Source of the DNA: Actinomadura violacea
GTDB lineage: Bacteria; Actinomycetota; Actinomycetes; Streptosporangiales; Streptosporangiaceae
Length of the DNA: 64,000 bases
Assembly (NCBI RefSeq): GCF_017573465.1
Contig: NZ_JAGEPF010000020.1
Coordinates: 124,001 to 188,000, forward strand
Direction of reading: 5' to 3'
Shown: positions 32,679 through 41,987 of the stretch, one piece after another
How positions within the stretch are numbered: position 1 is the first letter of the stretch
Layout: each line of letters opens with the position of its first letter
The notes under the pieces: generated by a model
The model's input: the letters and a program-made list of their open reading frames with translations, nothing else
What the model was told of the DNA's origin: nothing
The model's database searches: none
Program-made: the position numbers and the translations under genes

Positions 32679-34109
32679 TTGAAACGACGTTCCACGTCGG
32701 TGATGGCCGCGGCGGCCACCGTTCTCGCCTGCACCGTCGCGGCTCAGCCCGCCTTTGCAGATGGTTCCGATCCCGCCCGCGTGGTGCCCGTCTCGGGTGC
32801 CAGCGCGCTGTCCGCCGACTGCGGCTCGCCCGCGGGCGACGGATACGTGCTCAACCCGAACACCGAGGTCCAGCCCATGGTGGCGCGGGACCCGAAGCGG
32901 CCGTGGCATCTCGTCACGGTGTACCAGCAGGACCGGTGGAACCGGTACGGCAGCAACGGGGCCGTCACCGCCGTGTCCGACGACTACGGGGCGAGCTGGC
33001 ATCCGTCGGCGAACCGGCCCGCCTTCTCCCGCTGCGATGGCGGCGACTACGACGTCACGACCGACCACTGGGTCACGGTCACGCCGTCCGGTGCGGCGGT
33101 CGCCGCGTCGTTCTCGCTGTCGCGCACCGGTGAGACGACGGCGATCCTCGTGTCGCGGTCAGGTGACGGCGGCAAGCACTGGGACGCCCCGGCGACCCTG
33201 CAGCGCGACGATGACCCCGAGTTCTTCAACGACCGTCCGACGGTCACCGCCGACCCGTACCACCCGGGCGTGGTCTACGCGGTCTGGGACCGGGTCGACA
33301 CCCGGTCGAACGGGGAGTGGGTGCAGCCGGTCTACCTGGCGAAGTCGACCGACGACGGGCGCACCTGGTCCACGAAGAAGGCGTACGACTTCCCCGCGAA
33401 CAGCGGCGCGATCGGCACCGAGCTGGTGCCGATGGCCGACGGGACGCTGCTGATCGGCATGCACCAGGAGACCGACACCGGCGCCGCGACCCAGGTCATC
33501 CGCTCATCCGACGGCGGGAGCACCTGGTCGGCGCCGACGCTGGACGTGGCGGCCCCCTTCACCGTCGGCACCAAGATCCCGGACCCGGACGGCTCGGGCG
33601 ACCCGGTGCGCAACGCGACGCTGCCGCTGCTGGCGGCCCAGCCGAACGGCAAGACGGTGAACGCGGTCTGGCAGAGCCAGGACGCCGACGGCACCTTCCA
33701 CGTCGCGTACGCCCGGTCGGCGGACAGCGGGAAGACCTGGTCCAGCCCGGTCCGCGTGGACAAGACCCCCACCGGTTCGGCCGCGGTCCCGGCGATCGCC
33801 GCGTCCCCCGACGGCGCGCTGGCAGTCACGTACTACGACTTCCGCCACAACACCTCCGCCGCCACCCTGCCCACCGACCTCTGGGCCGTGACCTGCGCGA
33901 GCGACTGCACGAAGCCCGGTTCGTGGCGCGAGCGGCACATCGAGGGCCCGTTCGACGCGCGGGCCGTCCCGTCGACCAGCTCCGGCCGGATGCTCGGTGA
34001 CTACACCGGCCTGGTCTCGACGGGCTCGGCCTTCACGACCGTGTACGGCGTGGCCACCGGCGACACCGCCAACCCCGTGGACCTCCACAGCGCGACCTTC
34101 TACAACTGA
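32679..34109 (+). CDS. Secreted Asp-box (sialidase-fold/BNR) protein
   Basis: A 476-residue exported protein. Five Asp boxes of the form SxDxGxTW are visible: SDDYGASW, SGDGGKHW, STDDGRTW, SSDGGSTW and SADSGKTW, indicating a six-bladed propeller. The start is a TTG at 32679 preceded by GAGGAAGG, giving a clean Sec signal (LKRRSTSVMAAAATVLACTV ending QPAFA); a GTG at 32616 would add a basic 21-residue leader. Whether it is a sialidase is uncertain: I do not see the FRIP motif. It may be a glycoside-binding or other exo-hydrolase. Confidence 0.8.
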   Translation: MKRRSTSVMAAAATVLACTVAAQPAFADGSDPARVVPVSGASALSADCGSPAGDGYVLNPNTEVQPMVARDPKRPWHLVTVYQQDRWNRYGSNGAVTAVSDDYGASWHPSANRPAFSRCDGGDYDVTTDHWVTVTPSGAAVAASFSLSRTGETTAILVSRSGDGGKHWDAPATLQRDDDPEFFNDRPTVTADPYHPGVVYAVWDRVDTRSNGEWVQPVYLAKSTDDGRTWSTKKAYDFPANSGAIGTELVPMADGTLLIGMHQETDTGAATQVIRSSDGGSTWSAPTLDVAAPFTVGTKIPDPDGSGDPVRNATLPLLAAQPNGKTVNAVWQSQDADGTFHVAYARSADSGKTWSSPVRVDKTPTGSAAVPAIAASPDGALAVTYYDFRHNTSAATLPTDLWAVTCASDCTKPGSWRERHIEGPFDARAVPSTSSGRMLGDYTGLVSTGSAFTTVYGVATGDTANPVDLHSATFYN

Positions 34110-34123
34110 CCGACAGGACGCGA

Positions 34124-34149
34124 CCCGCCGGCGCCCCAACGCCGGCGGG
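34124..34149. terminator. Hairpin between Asp-box protein and MFS genes
   Basis: Perfect 10-bp stem CCCGCCGGCG / CGCCGGCGGG with a 6-nt loop, 15 bp after the Asp-box gene stop and 19 bp before the stop of the convergent MFS gene. It serves as a bidirectional terminator. Confidence 0.65.
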
Positions 34150-34167
34150 CCGCCCCGGACCGTAATG

Positions 34168-35652
34168 TCATCGCCGTATGGGCCGGCTTCGCCCGCTGCG
34201 GTCGCCGCCCGGCCGACGAGGCGGCGTCCGCCGGCGTCGGTACGCCGAGCCGAGTACGTCTGCGACGGCGGCCGCCAGTGCGACGCCCACAAAGGCGGCC
34301 GAGGTGAACACGCCCCGTCCGGCGGCAAGGGAGAAATCGCGATGGGACGCGGCGAGCGCACCGAGGAACGACGATGCGACGACCGCGAGGCCGAACGCCG
34401 ATCCGAGCCGCTGCCCGGTCTGGAGGACCCCTGCCGCCGTGCCGCCCTGGACGGGCGGGACGTCCTGGAGGGCGAGCGTCAGGTTCGGTCCGATCACCAG
34501 CCCGCTGCCCGCACCCGCGATCAGCAGCGGCCCGGCGAGCACCGCCCACATCGGAGTCCCGTCGTAGAGGCGGATCAGCAGGCCGACGGTCACCAGCGCG
34601 AGCACCACGGTCAGAGTTCCGGCGACGACCAGTGAACGGCCGAAGCGATACGTCGCACGACCGCCGAGCGCGGCGCTGACCGACGAGCCGATCGAGAACG
34701 GCGCCCCGGCGGCACCCGCGGCGAGCGCCGAATATCCCAGGCCCTGCTGGAAGTACAGCGACAGCACGAACACCAGGCCGGTGTAGCCGGCGAAGTAGAC
34801 GACCCCGATGACGGACCCGATCGCATACGGCCGATGGTGCAGCAGACGGAGGTCGACCAGCGGCGACCCGTGACCGCGGCCGTAGTGCCGTTCCCAGGCG
34901 ACGAAGCATGCCAGCAGCACGACGCCGAGCCCGACCGGCGACCACGGCACGGACCGCTGCGCCCCTTCGGCCCGGATCAGCGGCAGGATGACCGCGGTGA
35001 TCCCGGCGCCGAGCAGCACGACGCCGACCAGGTCGAGACGGGTTCCCCGCTCGCGCCCGCGGTCGCGGGGGAGCAGCCGGACCCCGAGAACGAACGTCAC
35101 CGCGCCGAGCGGCAGGTTCACGAAGAAGACCCAGCGCCAGCCGTCCGCCGAACCGGCGAGCTGGATCAGCAGGCCGCCGATCAACGGGCCGACCGCGGTG
35201 GCCGCCGCGACCATCGCGCCGTAGAACCCGGCGGCGGTGCCGCGTTCGCGCCCTTGGAACAACTGCTGCATCAACCCCACGATCTGCGGCGTCAGCAACC
35301 CTCCCGCGGCGCCCTGCCCGAGCCGGGCCCCCACGAGCCAGCCCCCGGACACCGACAGCCCGCACACCGCGCTGACCACCGTGAACGCCGCCAGACCGAG
35401 CAGGAACACCCGGCGGCGGCCCAGGCCGTCACCGAGCCTGCCCGCGGGAACAAGGACCAGCCCGAACGCCAGCGTGTAGCCGGCGACCACCCATGACAGC
35501 TGCGCAGGCGAGGTCCGCAGACCCGCCTGCACGGATGGCAGCGCGACGTTCACCACGCTGACATCGAGCAGCGTCATGAACCCGGCCATCAGGCAGACCG
35601 CGAAAGCCCGCCATCGTCTCGACTCACTCTCCGGCACCGGTTCTCCCCCCAT
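34168..35652 (-). CDS. MFS drug-efflux transporter (DHA2, 14-helix type)
   Basis: A 494-residue transporter of the EmrB/QacA group. The first helix contains LLDVSVVNVALPSVQAGL, the DHA2 LDxTxVNVALP-type motif. GRLGDGLGRRRVFLLGL is motif A, and RLGQGAAGGLLTPQIVGLMQ follows. It exports hydrophobic compounds by proton antiport. It is divergent from the LysR gene (99-bp gap), which probably controls it. The longer frame to 35712 is ignored; the ATG at 35652 starts just before the first helix. Confidence 0.88.
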   Translation of the reverse strand: MGGEPVPESESRRWRAFAVCLMAGFMTLLDVSVVNVALPSVQAGLRTSPAQLSWVVAGYTLAFGLVLVPAGRLGDGLGRRRVFLLGLAAFTVVSAVCGLSVSGGWLVGARLGQGAAGGLLTPQIVGLMQQLFQGRERGTAAGFYGAMVAAATAVGPLIGGLLIQLAGSADGWRWVFFVNLPLGAVTFVLGVRLLPRDRGRERGTRLDLVGVVLLGAGITAVILPLIRAEGAQRSVPWSPVGLGVVLLACFVAWERHYGRGHGSPLVDLRLLHHRPYAIGSVIGVVYFAGYTGLVFVLSLYFQQGLGYSALAAGAAGAPFSIGSSVSAALGGRATYRFGRSLVVAGTLTVVLALVTVGLLIRLYDGTPMWAVLAGPLLIAGAGSGLVIGPNLTLALQDVPPVQGGTAAGVLQTGQRLGSAFGLAVVASSFLGALAASHRDFSLAAGRGVFTSAAFVGVALAAAVADVLGSAYRRRRTPPRRPGGDRSGRSRPIRR

Positions 35653-35707
35653 CGCGTATGTGCGGTTCCAGTGCAGCGGTGCGGGAGAGCCGCCATCAAT
35701 CAGCGAA

Positions 35708-35719
35708 TTCACCGTGGAA
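35708..35719. promoter_or_regulatory. Possible LysR operator in the MFS/LysR gap
   Basis: TTC-N6-GAA dyad (TTCACCGTGGAA) lies midway between the two divergent starts. It loosely fits the T-N11-A pattern of LysR sites once flanks are included; it is short and could be chance. Confidence 0.3.
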
Positions 35720-35751
35720 CAATCACCGATGGGAATCAGTGGAGGTCACGG

Positions 35752-36624
35752 GTGGAGGTCCGCCAGCTTCGCTACTTCGTCGCCGTCGCCGAGACCGGCC
35801 ACTTCGGCAGGGCCGCGGAGTCGCTGCACATCGTCCAGCCGGCGGTGAGCAAGCAGATCGCCGCCCTCGAACGCGAACTCGGGCTCACCCTGTTCGACCG
35901 CTCGCGTCGCCAGATCAGGCTCACCGCCGACGGCGAGGCGTTCCTGCCCCACGCCCGGCGCGCGCTACGCGGCATCGACCGCGCCGCGAAAGCCGCCGCA
36001 GACCTGGCCGCCGGAGGCACCGGCACCCTGCGCGTCGGCAGCGCACGCGGACTCGGCAGGCGCCTGGAGGACATCCTCGCCGCGTTCCGCGCCACCCACC
36101 CCGACGTCACGGTCGAGCTGACGACCACGTCGTCGGTCCCGGACAAGCTCGCCGCGGTCGCCTCCGGGGACCTGGACGCCGCGTTCGTCTCGGCCCCACC
36201 GCGCAGCACGCCCGGCGTGGCCGCCCACCACCTGTGGGACGAGCCGCTCCTGCTCGCCGTCCCCGCACGCCGTGCGGGCACCGCCGCCGACCTCGCGACC
36301 CTGGCCGACCTGCCCCTCGCCCTCGCCGCCCGTGACGAGGACCCCGGCACCCACGACCTGATCACCGACGCCTGCCAGGCCGCCGGTTTCACTCCCCGTC
36401 CCGGCCCCACCCTCACCCACGCCCAGGACATCCTCGCCGGGCCCATCGCCGCCGGCCGCTGCTGGGCGCTGCTCCCCACCAGCGCCGTCCGCGCGGAATC
36501 GGCGGCGGTCTCCTTCGTCGAGCCGGACCCGCCGATCCTCGTCCCCACCGCACTGGCGGTGCCCCGCCCCACCCGGCGCGCACTGACGACAGCCTTGCTC
36601 GCCGCCGCCAAGACGTCCGCCTGA
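35752..36624 (+). CDS. LysR-family regulator
   Basis: A 290-residue LTTR. The HTH is QLRYFVAVAETGHFGRAAES then QPAVSKQIAALERELGLTLF, followed by a two-lobed effector domain (TGTLRVGSARGLGRRLEDIL onward). The GTG at 35752 follows GTGGAGGTCACGG. It is divergent from the DHA2 exporter and likely its regulator. It is convergent with the next gene, only 4 bp apart. Confidence 0.88.
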   Translation: MEVRQLRYFVAVAETGHFGRAAESLHIVQPAVSKQIAALERELGLTLFDRSRRQIRLTADGEAFLPHARRALRGIDRAAKAAADLAAGGTGTLRVGSARGLGRRLEDILAAFRATHPDVTVELTTTSSVPDKLAAVASGDLDAAFVSAPPRSTPGVAAHHLWDEPLLLAVPARRAGTAADLATLADLPLALAARDEDPGTHDLITDACQAAGFTPRPGPTLTHAQDILAGPIAAGRCWALLPTSAVRAESAAVSFVEPDPPILVPTALAVPRPTRRALTTALLAAAKTSA

Positions 36625-36628
36625 CATC

Positions 36629-37678
36629 TCAGGTGAGGCGATCGCGGTGCGCATTGGCTTCCGCACGGACCTCTTCGGTGAAGTCGCTGTCGTCCTCCGA
36701 GGCGTCTTCCTGGTAGATGAGCCAGCATCCGCGGATGCCGCCGAGGATGTCCTCCAGGAGGCCGTGAGCCGGACGCTTGGGGTCCAGGGGAGTGGTGCGC
36801 AGTTCTTTGAGCAGTGCGAAGCGAAGTCCCGGGTCCTGGCGGGCCAGCATCTCGACTTCGGTGACGTGTTCGAGCAGTTCGCCGAGATCGGGGATCCTGC
36901 CTTCGGCGACGGTCATCGCACCCCGGATCAGCGTGGTGATCGTCTCGTAGGGGCTGAGGCCGAGTTCAAGCTGTTCGAGCACGAGGGTCGGGGTCTCGTG
37001 CGCGAGGGCCTCGATGTTGTCGGCCTCCTGGAGGATCTCCGTGGTCGCGTAGCCGGTCGCATCCGTGGTGACATCGGCGGCGGCCTGGAGCCAGTGCGCC
37101 GCCGCGATGGCGGCGGCCGCGGGCTCGATGTCCTTGAACAGGCCCGGACCACCGAACGGGTCCGCGTCCAAAATCTTGTCGGCGGCCTGGACCTGGACGG
37201 GCGAGGCGTCCGCGCGCGTGAGAGCCAGAGCCTGGCGGGCGCGGCCGCTGAGATCGCCGAGTTCGGCCTGCTCAATGGCGGCCAGCTCGGCACGCACCTC
37301 GGCCCTGACCCGCTTGCTCAGATCGTCGTCGTCGATGTCGTGCAGAGCACGGCCGACACGGTGCGCGCCCTCCTCGACCGGGTTGTACGCCACCTCCAAC
37401 ACGCCGCCCGACGGCAGGTTCGGCCGGGTAAGCGCCACCTCCACGACCGTGAACGCCTCCCGCTCCTGCGCGCCCTCTTCGTCCGCGGCTGAGGCCGGAT
37501 GGGTGTAGGTACGCCAGACCTGGGCGGACAGCCGGCTCAGAGCCTCAGCGAGGTGCCGGATCGCGTCGGCCGGAACATCACGCCGCACCTCGGCGAACGT
37601 GGAGGCGGCGCGACTCGCGCCGATCTCCTGTATCGCAATGATCGCGTGACGGTCCTCGTCGAAGGCGTAAGTGGTCAC
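36629..37678 (-). CDS. Hypothetical acidic helical protein
   Basis: A 349-residue protein I do not recognise. It has no signal or membrane segments, is predicted by eye to be mostly helical, and is rich in Ala/Glu/Asp (DIDDDDLSKRVRAEVRAELA; EDASEDDSDFTEEVRAEA). The GTG at 37678 has AAGGGGAG at suitable spacing and begins TTYAFDEDRHAIIAIQEIG. It lies just outside the tRNA/integrase scar, and could be a remnant of earlier element cargo. Confidence 0.65.
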   Translation of the reverse strand: MTTYAFDEDRHAIIAIQEIGASRAASTFAEVRRDVPADAIRHLAEALSRLSAQVWRTYTHPASAADEEGAQEREAFTVVEVALTRPNLPSGGVLEVAYNPVEEGAHRVGRALHDIDDDDLSKRVRAEVRAELAAIEQAELGDLSGRARQALALTRADASPVQVQAADKILDADPFGGPGLFKDIEPAAAAIAAAHWLQAAADVTTDATGYATTEILQEADNIEALAHETPTLVLEQLELGLSPYETITTLIRGAMTVAEGRIPDLGELLEHVTEVEMLARQDPGLRFALLKELRTTPLDPKRPAHGLLEDILGGIRGCWLIYQEDASEDDSDFTEEVRAEANAHRDRLT

Positions 37679-37790
37679 GGCTCCCCTTCCCTGCTGCCAC
37701 CTACGGTGCCACCAGGCAGGCAAGCCCCCAAACGAACAACGTTCGCCCGCCCCCCACACGACCGTGCACGTGAGCGAAAGCGATCTCGAG

Positions 37791-37836
37791 AAAAGACGAG
37801 GCCCAGGCGGGGAAACAGGCTTCCTACCTGGGCCTT
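37791..37836 (-). terminator. Rho-independent terminator of tRNA-Gly
   Basis: On the minus strand, AGGCCCAGG and CCTGGGCCT form a 9-bp stem (37799-37807 with 37827-37835), followed by a TTTT-containing tail at 37791-37794. It lies 10 bp downstream of the tRNA-Gly 3' end, one of the few U-tailed terminators in the window. Confidence 0.75.
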
Positions 37837-37845
37837 CTCAGTGGG

Positions 37846-37916
37846 AGCGGGCGACGGGAATCGAACCCGCGTAGCCAGTTTGGAAGACTGGGGCTCTACC
37901 ATTGAGCTACGCCCGC
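37846..37916 (-). tRNA. tRNA-Gly(TCC)
   Basis: A 71-nt cloverleaf. Acceptor GCGGGCG pairs with CGCCCGC, with discriminator T as usual for Gly. D-arm GCTCAATGGTAGAGC; anticodon arm CCAGT-CTTCCAA-ACTGG with anticodon TCC; T-arm CGGGTTCGATTCCCG. CCA is not encoded. It reads leftward into the terminator at 37791-37836. Confidence 0.95.
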
Positions 37917-38071
37917 GAGGGGTTGGAGGGCCGACTGGGCCCTCGCTCGTCAACGGTAGCGTACCGGGTTGCGGTGGGCGAACGGGTCCGCGGCCGGAAT
38001 GCCGGGTTGAGCGAGGCGGACGGGCCTGATCGGCATTAGACTTCACGCGTCGCCGGGGACGGCGGCGGTCG

Positions 38072-38145
38072 CGGGCTGTAGCGCAGCTTGGTAGCGCACT
38101 GGCTTTGGGTGCCAGGGGTCGTGGGTTCGAATCCCGCCAGCCCGA
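38072..38145 (+). tRNA. tRNA-Pro(TGG)
   Basis: A 74-nt cloverleaf. Acceptor CGGGCTG pairs with CAGCCCG, with discriminator A. Anticodon arm CTGGC-TTTGGGT-GCCAG gives anticodon TGG; T-arm GTGGGTTCGAATCCCGC. CCA is not encoded. Its 3' end faces the integrase remnant, which starts 7 bp away, so it is the presumed attachment site; tRNA-Pro is a known target of actinomycete elements such as pSAM2. Confidence 0.95.
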
Positions 38146-38151
38146 CGCAGG

Positions 38152-39546
38152 TCAGACGGTGTTCGGCTCTCTCACGTGGGGGAGTCGACACGGAGATCGG
38201 GAGACGATCTCCGGACAGGTCTCCCGCGGGGGAGCGAGTAGCTCATCCAGCAACCGTACGGGGGAGCGGGGCGACAGCGCCGCCCGCTGGCCTAGCGCGG
38301 TCTCCCACCGCTCCTGCAGCACCGCCCTCAGATCGGCGCGCATCGCCTCCGACACGTGCGAGTAGGTACCGCCGATCGCCGACATCGAATGCCCGAACCG
38401 ATCATGCTGGAGGATCTCGAGCATCCTCTCCTCGTCCAGCCACACCTTGTGCCCGTGCGGCGTTAGCCCCGGCTTCAGAGGCAGCCACGACGCCAGCGCC
38501 CGGTCCTGGACGAGCCCGGAGGCGGCGGCCAGGGCACGCCGCCCCCGATGGTCCTCGGCGGCCCCGCCGGCCCGCGTCACGCGCCGCTGGCCCTCCACGG
38601 CCGGGCAGTCCGGCACGCGACGGCCCGCACCTGCACCGCCGGCCGGTCGAACCGCGGACGCCCCTGGCGGTGCGGCGGCGCCCAGTCATCATCGGCCGCG
38701 AACGGCCACGCGGGACGCAGCGGCTCGCTGGGCCATGCCCCAGCGACGTCGGCCAGGACCGGCCCTGCCGGCAGGACGTGCTCGCCCAGCAGCGGCGGCA
38801 GGTCAAGCGCCTCGAAGTAGTCGCCGCTGTCGTTGCGGAACGAGTCGTCCGTGGGGTCCTCCCGGGTGAACCGGCCGTCCAGCTCGCGGAGCTGCTACTC
38901 CACGAACAGCCTGCCGTGGCGGTGGTTCGGGCTGCAGCCCGATCAGCTCGCCCCACCGCAGCGCGCACCAGGCGCACGTCAGCCACATCACCAGGTCGTC
39001 GTCCTGCCCGGTGAGCAGCGCGCACCGCTCGGCCACCAGCAGCGCCCCGGTCGGCCACGCCTTCCTGCTGTCCCTGGGGCCCTGCCGGTGGACCCGGCCG
39101 CGCCTGCGGCTCCGGCCCCGAAGGCGGGCTGCGCAGTTGTCCTCCACCAGCCTGGCGGCCTTGGCGTCCGCCAGGATCGTCGACAGCAGCGCACGCGCCT
39201 TGGACGCCGTCGACAGGCTGCAGGCCCCGCTCCCAGGTGCCGAACTCCTGCGGGTGGACCAGCGAGTTGATCGGACGACCCCGAAGGTCGGCAGGATCTG
39301 CCCCTTCGGACAGTAGGTGTACCGGTCGACGGTGCGGTCCGCGAGATCCTGGGCCGGCCACCAGACCGCCTCCAGCCACGCGGCCAGGGTGATGTCGCCG
39401 GCGCTGGGGTCCCGGCCTCCGTTGGCCGGGCGGCGCAGCCCCTCCGGGAGCCGCCGCCATTCCTCGACCGACACGCCCTCCACGGCGGGAGGGTTCTTGT
39501 AGCGGCCGCGGTAGTAGTCGCCGCGGCGTTCGGCGTACGCCGTCAA
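38152..39546 (-). pseudogene. Decayed tyrosine site-specific integrase
   Basis: Pieces of one integrase occur in order on the minus strand in different frames. The N-terminal arm is YYRGRYKNPPAVEGVSVEEW near 39510, and the core-binding domain is TLAAWLEAVWWPAQDLADRT. The segment INSLVHPQEFGTWERGL is in another frame, ALLSTILADAKAARLVEDN is back in the first, and the catalytic Arg box is WCALRWGELIGLQP near 38960. The end has LEILQHDRFGHSMSAIGGTY-SHVSEAM near 38370, with the RxxGH and catalytic Tyr positions. At least three frame changes make it non-functional. Its 3' end abuts tRNA-Pro, the standard place for an integrated element's int gene. Confidence 0.82.
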
Positions 39547-39660
39547 CGCTCCTCGGGAGGGTCAGAGAAGGGGGGGCCAGCGCGGGCAGCGCTTCGTCGA
39601 AGAGGGGCAGCCAGGAGGCCGGCTCGACGTCGTCGGGCTGGTCGGCCGGATCGAGGGTCG

Positions 39661-39930
39661 GTGACTCAGGTGGACGGTGAGAGGGTGCCGGGCCCCGGGG
39701 CATCCGGGCCGTCTTGGGCGGGCGGGGAGTCGTTCCCGGGAGGGGGCGTCTCCTCGCCGGAAGGTGAGGACGCTCGAGGCTCCAGCGGGCCGGGAAGCCC
39801 ACCCCGCAAAGCCAAGGACCGCGCTACCGAGCTCGAAGGCCAGCTGGGCGAGGCGAACACGGAGCCGGCTCGGCTCCGCGAGCAGGTAGCCAGGCTGCAC
39901 GCAGAGGCGAGAGCCTCACGCGATGCCTGA
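39661..39930 (+). CDS. Small hypothetical protein, possible remnant
   Basis: An 89-residue frame. The first half is low-complexity (Gly/Ser/Pro) and the second is a short amphipathic helix or coiled coil (RATELEGQLGEANTEPARLR). No family recognised, and no ribosome site is seen. It lies in the decayed element behind the integrase, so it may be a fragment of a longer element gene, or not a gene. Confidence 0.25.
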   Translation: MTQVDGERVPGPGASGPSWAGGESFPGGGVSSPEGEDARGSSGPGSPPRKAKDRATELEGQLGEANTEPARLREQVARLHAEARASRDA

Positions 39931-40278
39931 ACGGCAACCGCACGCCGTCCTCGGCGAGGAGGCCAAGCCCCTTCCAGACTGACCGCTGACGACTCGAGCA
40001 GGTCACCACGCCGCCTGACTAGATCAGGCGCAACGCGTTGGAATCGGTGCTCGGACCCCGCCGCGGCGCGTCCGGTTGGCCCTGAGGAGTCCCGCATCGA
40101 GGAGGCCCTGCGCAATTCGGCGCGGGGCCTCCTGTCATGCGCGCGGGGCCGACGGTTCATCGACTGGAGAGACCGAACGAGGCCGAGGACGCCCCTGCGC
40201 GGGAGGGGCCGGCCGGGTGAACGACCGCCAGGGGCTCGGAGACCTCGAACCGGCGGCAGATCGCGCGGGCCGGCAGCC
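39931..40278. other. Non-coding stretch with hairpin
   Basis: No convincing gene in 348 bp. AGGAGGCCC (40100-40108) and GGGCCTCCT (40125-40133) form a 9-bp stem. This may terminate the leftward secreted-protein gene that stops at 40279, or may be an element relic. Nothing else recognised. Confidence 0.5.
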
Positions 40279-40644
40279 TCACCAGCTCTTGTTCCAGAGG
40301 ATGCTCGAGGCGTAGACGTAGCCGCAGACGTACTTGCCGTGGACGTAAGCCCGGGACGCCCACATCCGGCGGCCCTGCGTGTCGACCTCGGGGTAGAAGC
40401 TGTGCAGTCGTTTGCCCTTTGACAGCGTGGCCACCCACTGGGCATCGACGTTGTTGTACTTCCGCATGTGCACGTTGTTGTAGCGCACGAAGCGGTGGAG
40501 GTGGGCTTCACCGGACCTGCCGCTGCAGTCGGCCGGGATCGGAGCGTTTCCGGCGTGGGCGGGCAACGCGCCTGTGATGCCGGCCCCCAGTGCCGCACTC
40601 GCGGTCAGCGCGGCGGCCATGGCGGTTTTCGCGATCTTTCGCAC
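40279..40644 (-). CDS. Small secreted protein of unknown function
   Basis: A 121-residue protein with a Sec signal (VRKIAKTAMAAALTASAALG, cleavage after ALPAHA). The mature part has Cys at ADCSGRSG and YVCGYVYAS, is Tyr/Asn-rich (RYNNVHMRKYNNVDAQWVAT), and ends KSW. GTG start with AAGGGGAGTGAC. It has no recognised family. It resembles the secreted protein at 28868-29374 in style (short exported Tyr/Trp/Lys-rich domain) but I see no clear alignment. Confidence 0.65.
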   Translation of the reverse strand: MRKIAKTAMAAALTASAALGAGITGALPAHAGNAPIPADCSGRSGEAHLHRFVRYNNVHMRKYNNVDAQWVATLSKGKRLHSFYPEVDTQGRRMWASRAYVHGKYVCGYVYASSILWNKSW

Positions 40645-41018
40645 GTCACTCCCCTTTGTGAAGGCCCACCTGGGCCGTCTCGATGCTTGTGGATGCACTG
40701 TGCCGGGAGCCGGTATACGGCTAGTACACGCGCCGTGGTCACCGCTGATGGGCAACGCACACAGTGCGCTTCCGAAACCGTCGGTGGTATTCGGTCGGGC
40801 GGCTCGGCGCCGAGCCCTTTCCGTGGAAACACGGAAGGGCGATATCTTCCTGCCGGAGCAGCTGGATTGAAGCAGCCGAAACCCCGGTGGCCGCATCCGG
40901 ACCCCCTTTTGGCCGCCTTTGGTCCAGAAAGGCCACAACGGCTGCTTCGCCGCGTTGGTTAGGGCACGGTTTACCTCCCGCTCACTTTCCCTTAACCTTC
41001 GCAGCGAGCGAGGCCGCC
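40645..41018. other. Divergent intergenic region
   Basis: 374 bp between the secreted-protein gene and the FkbM gene. It should carry both promoters and has a noticeably lower GC than its surroundings near 40660-40740 and 40960-41000. I see no palindrome, RNA gene or coding signal that I can defend; reading frames through it lack conserved sequence. Confidence 0.4.
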
Positions 41019-41987
41019 ATGTCTCTTTCCCCAGCCACGCGAGCGCGCGTCCGCGCCCGGATCGCGCTCTCCCACGCACTGACGATCACCCCGATGGGCG
41101 CCGTCATCGCCGTCCGGAACCGGAACCTCGCGGCGTCCGGCGCGACCCGACGGCTGTGGGGGCCGCTCGCCGGCGTCCTCCGCCACCGGCCCCTCACCCC
41201 GCTTGAGGAGATTGCGCTACCGGACCGACCGGACGTCCGCCTCACCGTGGTCCGGTCCCGCCTGGTGCAGCTGCTGTTCTGGTACGGCGCAACCGGCTAC
41301 GAGGGTGCGGAGACGCACTGGTGGCGCGTCTTATGCGCCCAGGCCGGCCGGATCCTGGAGGTCGGCGCGAATATCGGCTACTACACCGTCCAAGGCGCCA
41401 ACGCCGCACCAGGCACCCCGTACACCACCGTGGAGGCCAACCCCGAGGCCGCCGCGATCGTCTCCCGCAACGTCGAACTCAACGGGCTCGGCAACGTCCA
41501 GGTGGTGCAGGCCGCGGTGGTCGGCGACGGCGCGCCCGCCACCATGCAGCTGGCGTTGCCCGACCAGGAGCAGTACGCCGCACCCACCGGCGCCTACCTG
41601 TCGGAAGGCGCCGAAGGGATCAACGACCGCCCGGCCGGCACCACGGTGACCGTCCCCACCCGGCCGATGAGCGAGTTGGTCGAAGGCGTCGACCTGCTGA
41701 AGCTCGACATCGAAGGCTACGAGGCGACAGTGCTGGAATCGGTCCGGCCCTGGCTGCTGGCCCAGCGCCCCACCATCGTCATCGAGGTGCTCAAGAATGT
41801 GCCTCGACTGCGGAAGCTGATCTGCGAGCTGCGTGGGGCCGGCTACGAGGTCCGCGCGATCGGCGACACGTCCCTCCATGCCATCACCGACGAGCAGTTG
41901 AACGCGGACGTGCCGCTGCCCCGCTTCGGATCCCGCGACGTCATCCTCGTCCCGTCTGAGCGGCTGCACACGCTCACCCCGCACTGA
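41019..41987 (+). CDS. FkbM-family methyltransferase
   Basis: A 322-residue SAM-dependent methyltransferase. Motif I is RILEVGANIGYYTVQGANAA (about residue 108-127), the acidic motif II is TTVEANPEA, and LLKLDIEGYEATVLESV is the FkbM hallmark. The C-terminal half ends RFGSRDVILVPSERL. FkbM enzymes O-methylate sugars, polyketides or other small molecules; no biosynthetic partner lies nearby. The ATG at 41019 is preferred, as the upstream open frame to 40764 is not conserved-looking. It lies within the tRNA-linked element region, so it could be cargo. Confidence 0.82.
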   Translation: MSLSPATRARVRARIALSHALTITPMGAVIAVRNRNLAASGATRRLWGPLAGVLRHRPLTPLEEIALPDRPDVRLTVVRSRLVQLLFWYGATGYEGAETHWWRVLCAQAGRILEVGANIGYYTVQGANAAPGTPYTTVEANPEAAAIVSRNVELNGLGNVQVVQAAVVGDGAPATMQLALPDQEQYAAPTGAYLSEGAEGINDRPAGTTVTVPTRPMSELVEGVDLLKLDIEGYEATVLESVRPWLLAQRPTIVIEVLKNVPRLRKLICELRGAGYEVRAIGDTSLHAITDEQLNADVPLPRFGSRDVILVPSERLHTLTPH